A stretch of 64,000 nt of DNA from Glycocaulis sp050485565 (GTDB lineage: Bacteria; Pseudomonadota; Alphaproteobacteria; Caulobacterales; Maricaulaceae). Position numbers and translations under genes: made by a program. Below the pieces are notes generated by a model. It worked only from the letters and a program-made list of their open reading frames with translations. It was not told where the DNA came from and searched no databases. Of the stretch, positions 59,961 through 64,000 are shown one piece after another. Location of the stretch: the NCBI RefSeq assembly GCF_050485565.1, contig NZ_JBJHBQ010000009.1, positions 1 through 64,000 of the forward strand, in the 5' to 3' direction. Every line of letters begins with the position of its first letter. The first letter of the stretch is position 1.

Positions 59961-60752
59961 TCAGCCGAACCGCGAAAAGTCTGGCGCGCGGCGTTCGAGG
60001 AAGGCGGTTACCGCTTCCTTGAACTCCTCAGAAGCCAGCTGGGCGGCGAACTCTGCGCCTTCCTCGGCCATCAGCGTGTAGACGCTCTCGACGCCCTTGG
60101 TCATCAGCGCCTTGGACTTTTTCACCGCGTTGGGGGCTTTTGCCGCCAGCGCTTCGGCGCGCTTCATCACTTGGCTTTCGAGATCAGCTGCCGGGAAGAC
60201 ACCATTGACGAGGTTTTTCGCCTCGGCGCGGTTCGCGTCCCAAGTTTCGCCGAGCAGGAGAAGTTCTGACGCCACTACGCGCCCCACAATGCCCGGCAGG
60301 ACCGCGCTGGAGCCGAACTCCGGCACCAGGGCCAGATCCACAAACGGCGTCTTGAACGTCGCCCTGTCGGACGCATAGGCAAGATCACAATGCAGGAGCA
60401 GGGTCACGCCAATGCCGATGGCCAGCCCGTCCACGCAGGCAATGACCGGCTTTGAGGCACCCAGCAGAGCGCGCATGAAGCGCTCCACGGGCGGCATATC
60501 GCCCCCGCCAATGGTGGGCGGGGCCTCCATGAAGTCCATCAGATCATTGCCGGCGGTGAAGACGCCTTCTGTCCCGGCCAGCACCACCACGCGGATGGCC
60601 TTGTCGGTCTCTGACGTCTCCAGCCCTTCGGCCATGGCCGAGTACATGGCGCGGGTGATGGCGTTCTTCTTGCCCGCCCGGTTGAAGCGGATGACCCGGA
60701 CCGCACCACGATCCTCGATCAGAATGTCGGCAAAGCCTGCTGGAGCATTCAT
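59961..60752 (-). CDS. enoyl-CoA hydratase/isomerase family protein
   Basis: 263-aa crotonase-fold enzyme. The oxyanion-hole segments are in LAGTEGVFTAGNDLMDF and VDGLAIGIGVTLLLHCDLAYA; VPEFGSSAVLPGIVGRV follows with an acidic residue in the usual place. It could be an enoyl-CoA hydratase or isomerase of fatty-acid breakdown. It is 15 bp from the acyl-CoA dehydrogenase gene and probably in the same operon. Confidence 0.9.
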   Translation of the reverse strand: MNAPAGFADILIEDRGAVRVIRFNRAGKKNAITRAMYSAMAEGLETSETDKAIRVVVLAGTEGVFTAGNDLMDFMEAPPTIGGGDMPPVERFMRALLGASKPVIACVDGLAIGIGVTLLLHCDLAYASDRATFKTPFVDLALVPEFGSSAVLPGIVGRVVASELLLLGETWDANRAEAKNLVNGVFPAADLESQVMKRAEALAAKAPNAVKKSKALMTKGVESVYTLMAEEGAEFAAQLASEEFKEAVTAFLERRAPDFSRFG

Positions 60753-60767
60753 GGAGCGGTCCTCACC

Positions 60768-61985
60768 CTAGGCTTCGTTGAGCCAGCGCTTCATCTCAAG
60801 GCGGGCAATGGTGCGCTCATGCACCTCGTCCGGCCCGTCGGCGATGCGCAGCGTGCGGATGCCGGCATAGGAGGAGGCGAGCGGGAAGTCGTCTGACACG
60901 CCGCCGCCGCCATGGGCCTGAATGGCGTCATCGATGACTTTAAGCGCCATGATGGGCGCGGCCACCTTGATCATGGCGATCTCGCCGCGCGCAGCCTTGT
61001 TGCCGACCGTGTCCATCATCCAGGCGGCTTTCAGGGTGAGAAGGCGCGAGGTCTCGATATCGATGCGCGCACGCGCGATGCGGTGCTCCCAGATCGAGTG
61101 CTTGATGACCGGCTTGCCGAAGGCGGTGCGGCTCATCGCGCGCTTCACCATCAGTTCCAGCGCCCGCTCTGCCGCGCCAATCGTGCGCATGCAGTGGTGG
61201 ATGCGGCCCGGCCCGAGGCGGCCTTGCGCGATTTCAAAGCCCCGGCCTTCGCCGAGCAGGATATTGCTGACAGGCACGCGCACGTCTTTCAGCTCGACTT
61301 CCATATGGCCGTGCGGGGCGTCGTCATAGCCGAACACGGGCAGGTGACGCAGCACCTTCACGCCCTTGGCGTCGGCAGGCACCAGGATCATGGATTGCTG
61401 CTTGTGCAGCTCGGCATCGGGGTCGGTCTTGCCCATGACGATATAGACCGCGCAGCGCGGATCACCGGCGCCAGAGCTCCACCATTTGCGGCCATTGATG
61501 ACGTATTCATCGCCATCGCGACGGATCGAGCACTCGATATTGGTAGCGTCGGACGAGGCCACCGCAGGCTCCGTCATCAGGAAGGCGGAGCGGATCTCGC
61601 CAGCCAGAAGCGGTTTCAGCCATGTCTCCTGATGTTCCTTGGTGCCGTAGCGCGAGAGCACTTCCATATTGCCGGTATCGGGCGCGGAGCAGTTGAACAC
61701 CTCGCTCGCCCAGACTACCCGGCCCATCTCCTCTGCCAGCGGCGCATAGTCCGCATTGGAAAGTCCAGCGCCGTGCTTGTCGTCCGGGTGAAAGAGATTC
61801 CACAGCCCTTGCGCCTTCGCCTTGGCTTTCAGCTCCTCGATGATGGGCAGGACCTGCCAGCGATTGGTTCCGAATCCGGCCAGCTGGTCGTGATAGGTCT
61901 TCTCGTTCGGGTAGACGTGCTCGTCCATGAAGGCGCGTACACGGGCCAGATAGTCCTTGCAGCGTGCCGAGTATTCAAAGTTCAT
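60768..61985 (-). CDS. acyl-CoA dehydrogenase
   Basis: 405-aa FAD flavoenzyme. The ACAD pattern is visible: TEPAVASSDATNIECSIRRD (FAD/substrate motif), GYDDAPHGHMEVELKDVRVP, and HGGGGVSDDFPLASSYAGIR near the C-terminus. It resembles the ACAD10/11-like long-chain or branched-chain group by length. ATG 61985 is used, preceded by GGGAGGA. It is probably cotranscribed with the enoyl-CoA hydratase gene for acyl-CoA degradation, which could also serve the products of the bkd complex. Confidence 0.92.
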   Translation of the reverse strand: MNFEYSARCKDYLARVRAFMDEHVYPNEKTYHDQLAGFGTNRWQVLPIIEELKAKAKAQGLWNLFHPDDKHGAGLSNADYAPLAEEMGRVVWASEVFNCSAPDTGNMEVLSRYGTKEHQETWLKPLLAGEIRSAFLMTEPAVASSDATNIECSIRRDGDEYVINGRKWWSSGAGDPRCAVYIVMGKTDPDAELHKQQSMILVPADAKGVKVLRHLPVFGYDDAPHGHMEVELKDVRVPVSNILLGEGRGFEIAQGRLGPGRIHHCMRTIGAAERALELMVKRAMSRTAFGKPVIKHSIWEHRIARARIDIETSRLLTLKAAWMMDTVGNKAARGEIAMIKVAAPIMALKVIDDAIQAHGGGGVSDDFPLASSYAGIRTLRIADGPDEVHERTIARLEMKRWLNEA

Positions 61986-62086
61986 CTTGGGTGTCCTCCC
62001 TCGCGGTTTTCGCGTGTGCCCGTCATGGGGCAATTTCGTTTGTCCGGACTATCATGGCACTTCCCGCCGCTGATTCCATCTGTGAC

Positions 62087-62830
62087 ATGACATCTATCCT
62101 CATTCTTTTTGCGGTCCTCGCGACCGCCTTCCTGTCGGCTGTCTTCGGAATGGCGGGCGGACTGATCCTGATGGGCGTTCTGGCCGCCGTCCTGCCGGTG
62201 CCCGCCGCGATGGTGATGCATGGCGCGGTGCAGAGCGTGTCCAATGGCTGGCGGGCCGTGCTCCTGCGCCGCTACATCCTGTGGAAATCCATCGGCTGGT
62301 ACATGGTGGGCTCGGCCGCCGTCGCGCTCATCCTTCTCAGCTTCACCCTCATCCTGCCGCGCCCCTGGCTCTTCATCGTGCTGGGGCTGGTGCCGCTGAT
62401 TGTGTGGCTGCCCAAATCGGTCTTCGCGCTGGATGCCACAAAGCCGGGGCAGGGCGTCGCCTGCGGGGTCAGCGTGACGGGGCTGAACGTGATCGCGGGC
62501 GTGTCGGGGCCGCTGCTCGATACTTTCTACCAGAATGTCGAGGCTGACCGGCGTTCAATCGTCGCCACCAAGGCCGCGACCCAGGTCGCCGCCCACGGCG
62601 TGAAGATCGCTTACTATATCGCTCCGGCGCTGGCGGCGGGCGAGGGCGGGTCGTTTTGGCTCATCGCGGTGGCGATACCGCTTTCGGTGATCGGCACGAC
62701 GCTGGGCGCCAGAGCGCTCGACCGGATGAGCGAGGATGTGTTCCGCCGCTGGACAAAGCGGCTGGTGACCGGGATAGGAGCGTACTATTTCGTGCAAGGA
62801 CTGTGGTTGCTCAATGGAGGGGCGGGATGA
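62087..62830 (+). CDS. TauE/SafE-family permease
   Basis: 247-aa membrane protein with about seven hydrophobic helices; GMAGGLILMGVLAAVLPVPA is the typical first repeat and VSVTGLNVIAGVSGPLLDTF the second. TauE/SafE members transport sulfite or other organic anions; the substrate here is unknown. ATG 62087 (MTSILILFAV) places the membrane part near the N-terminus; ATG 62054 is also possible. Divergent from the acyl-CoA dehydrogenase gene. Confidence 0.83.
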   Translation: MTSILILFAVLATAFLSAVFGMAGGLILMGVLAAVLPVPAAMVMHGAVQSVSNGWRAVLLRRYILWKSIGWYMVGSAAVALILLSFTLILPRPWLFIVLGLVPLIVWLPKSVFALDATKPGQGVACGVSVTGLNVIAGVSGPLLDTFYQNVEADRRSIVATKAATQVAAHGVKIAYYIAPALAAGEGGSFWLIAVAIPLSVIGTTLGARALDRMSEDVFRRWTKRLVTGIGAYYFVQGLWLLNGGAG

Positions 62831-63420
62831 GGCTGGAGCCAGCGATACTGGAAAACGCCTATGTGCGCCTTGAGCCGCTGGAGGATTCCCACCGCGAGGA
62901 GATGCGCAGCCTGGCCGATGACAGCGAAATCTGGGCCTTCATGACCCAGCGCGGTGACGGGGCGCATTATGATGCCTGGTTCGACAATATGCTCGCTGCC
63001 AGCGCCGGACCGGCCCAGATCAGCTATGCTGTGTTCGACGCGGCGTCCGGGATGTGTGTGGGCCATAGCGCGTTTCTGGAAATCAGCGTGCCCCATGCCC
63101 GTGTGGAAATTGGCTGGACCTGGTATGGTGCCAGCGTCCGGGGCGGCGCGATCAACCCCGCCTGCAAGCACCTCCTGTTGGAGCGTGCGTTTGAGGCAGG
63201 CGCGCAGCGCGTGGAGCTGAAAACCCATGGCCGCAATCTGCGCAGTCAGCGCGCCATCGCGCGGCTTGGCGCGGTGCACGAGGGCGTGCTGCGCAGTCAC
63301 TATGCCACCTGGACTGGCGACCGGCGCGATACCGTCTATTTCTCTGTCCTGCCCGATGAATGGCCTGGTGTGCGCGAGGGGCTGGAGCGCCGCCTGCAGG
63401 CATTTGCCCCTCCGGCTTGA
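62827..63420 (+). CDS. GNAT-family N-acetyltransferase (RimJ/RimL type)
   Basis: 197-aa acetyltransferase. N-terminal LENAYVRLEPLEDSHREEM is typical of the RimJ/RimL group. HARVEIGWTWYGASVRGGAI forms the central beta-strand region and VELKTHGRNLRSQRAIARLG the acetyl-CoA part. It overlaps the permease stop by ATGA. Substrate unknown. Confidence 0.88.
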   Translation: MRLEPAILENAYVRLEPLEDSHREEMRSLADDSEIWAFMTQRGDGAHYDAWFDNMLAASAGPAQISYAVFDAASGMCVGHSAFLEISVPHARVEIGWTWYGASVRGGAINPACKHLLLERAFEAGAQRVELKTHGRNLRSQRAIARLGAVHEGVLRSHYATWTGDRRDTVYFSVLPDEWPGVREGLERRLQAFAPPA

Positions 63421-63452
63421 CCGGCCCGGCCCCAGACCCGACTTTCCCGCCC

Positions 63453-64000
63453 ATGGCCATTATCCGCCGACTCACCCCTGAAACCGTCAATCGCATCGCC
63501 GCGGGCGAGGTGGTCGAGCGTCCGGCCTCGGCCCTCAAAGAGCTGGTCGAGAATGCGCTGGACGCCGGTGCCACGCGCATTGATGTACGCGCAGAGCAGG
63601 GCGGTCTGACGCGTCTGATCGTTGAAGATGACGGCCATGGCATGGATCGTGACAGCCTTGCCCTGTCGGTGGAGCGCCATGCCACCTCCAAGCTGCCGGT
63701 GGGGACCGACGGCGCGGATGATCTGTTGAACATCGCCTCCATGGGCTTCCGGGGCGAGGCTCTGCCCTCCATCGGCTCGGTCGCGCGGCTCTCCATCACC
63801 ACGCAGGACGCCTCTGGCGATTGCTGGGCGCTGGAGGTGGAAGGTGGCAAGACCGGCGAGCCCCGCCCCGCCCCGCCGCTGGGGCGCACCGGCACGCGCA
63901 TCGAGGTGCGTGATCTGTTCTACGCTACCCCTGCGCGCCTGAAATTTCTCAAGTCCGAACGCGCCGAGAGCATGGCCATCACCGACGTGATGAAGCGCCT
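63453..64000 (+). CDS. mutL: DNA mismatch repair protein MutL (3' end outside window)
   Basis: The first 182 codons are visible. ATP-binding motifs of the GHKL type: ELVENALDAGATRI (motif I), DDGHGM (motif II) and the ATP-lid MGFRGEALPSIGSV (GFRGEAL is diagnostic). MutL couples MutS mismatch recognition to repair. Whether it has the C-terminal endonuclease motif cannot be seen here. The start ATG 63453 lies 32 bp after the GNAT stop. Confidence 0.97.
   Translation, partial: MAIIRRLTPETVNRIAAGEVVERPASALKELVENALDAGATRIDVRAEQGGLTRLIVEDDGHGMDRDSLALSVERHATSKLPVGTDGADDLLNIASMGFRGEALPSIGSVARLSITTQDASGDCWALEVEGGKTGEPRPAPPLGRTGTRIEVRDLFYATPARLKFLKSERAESMAITDVMKR

Overview
The window looks like the chromosome of a GC-rich alphaproteobacterium, most likely from the Caulobacterales/Hyphomonadales side (Maricaulis, Oceanicaulis or Glycocaulis-like). 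This rests on remembered resemblance of RpoA and the ribosomal proteins to Caulobacter, on ATP12, COQ7 and a Caulobacter-type cpa pilus cluster, and on a ribosomal cluster without rpmJ after secY. No database search was possible, so the genus is an inference.

Layout. 1-16.4 kb: the end of tuf, a 2-oxoglutarate oxygenase gene, then the complete S10-spc-alpha ribosomal cluster (rpsJ to rplQ, with secY, adk and rpoA). Visible sigma70-like promoters lie before rpsJ and before rpsM, and intrinsic terminators follow tuf and rplQ. 16.4-25 kb: housekeeping genes, namely an HtrA/DegP protease, RarA, a 4-TM membrane protein, an Acg-type nitroreductase with its MarR regulator and a 17-bp-arm palindrome, tandem fluoride channels, RluC, a HAD phosphatase and ATP12. 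25-35.9 kb: a Tad/Flp (Cpa) pilus cluster (a CpaC-N-like protein, two TadE-like proteins, CpaA-F, TadB, TadC) without a recognisable Flp pilin. 35.9-40.8 kb: a cobalamin riboswitch followed by btuF-btuC-btuD-btuB. 40.8-45.6 kb: a DUF3299 lipoprotein, a hybrid kinase with a dead receiver, CutA, and queC-queE (queuosine precursor). 45.9-48.6 kb, minus strand: pirin, COQ7, DsbB, ExoD. 48.7-50.7 kb: tRNA-Leu(CAA) and rfbC-rfbD. 50.8-54.4 kb: the bkd branched-chain 2-oxoacid dehydrogenase E1a-E1b-E2. 54.8-62 kb, minus strand: UbiD, a GNAT, a sulfotransferase-like protein with a class IV aminotransferase, a beta-lactamase-fold hydrolase, an enoyl-CoA hydratase and an acyl-CoA dehydrogenase. 62-64 kb: a TauE-type permease, a GNAT and the start of mutL.

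The most unusual structures are: (1) two 265-bp copies of one MITE-like element in opposite orientation, each inserted exactly at a CTAG that contains the stop codon of the gene before it, with the CTAG duplicated so that every stop is kept; (2) a Tpa1/P4H-type oxygenase between tuf and the S10 operon, which suggests hydroxylation of a translation protein; (3) a 38-bp near-perfect operator before the Acg-marR operon; (4) four GCGCGAA(A/T) boxes before bkd; (5) an orphan terminator-bearing stretch at 56.4-56.5 kb that may encode a small RNA; (6) several families of small palindromic intergenic repeats. I did not find CRISPR arrays, prophage genes, transposase genes or a clear new defence system.
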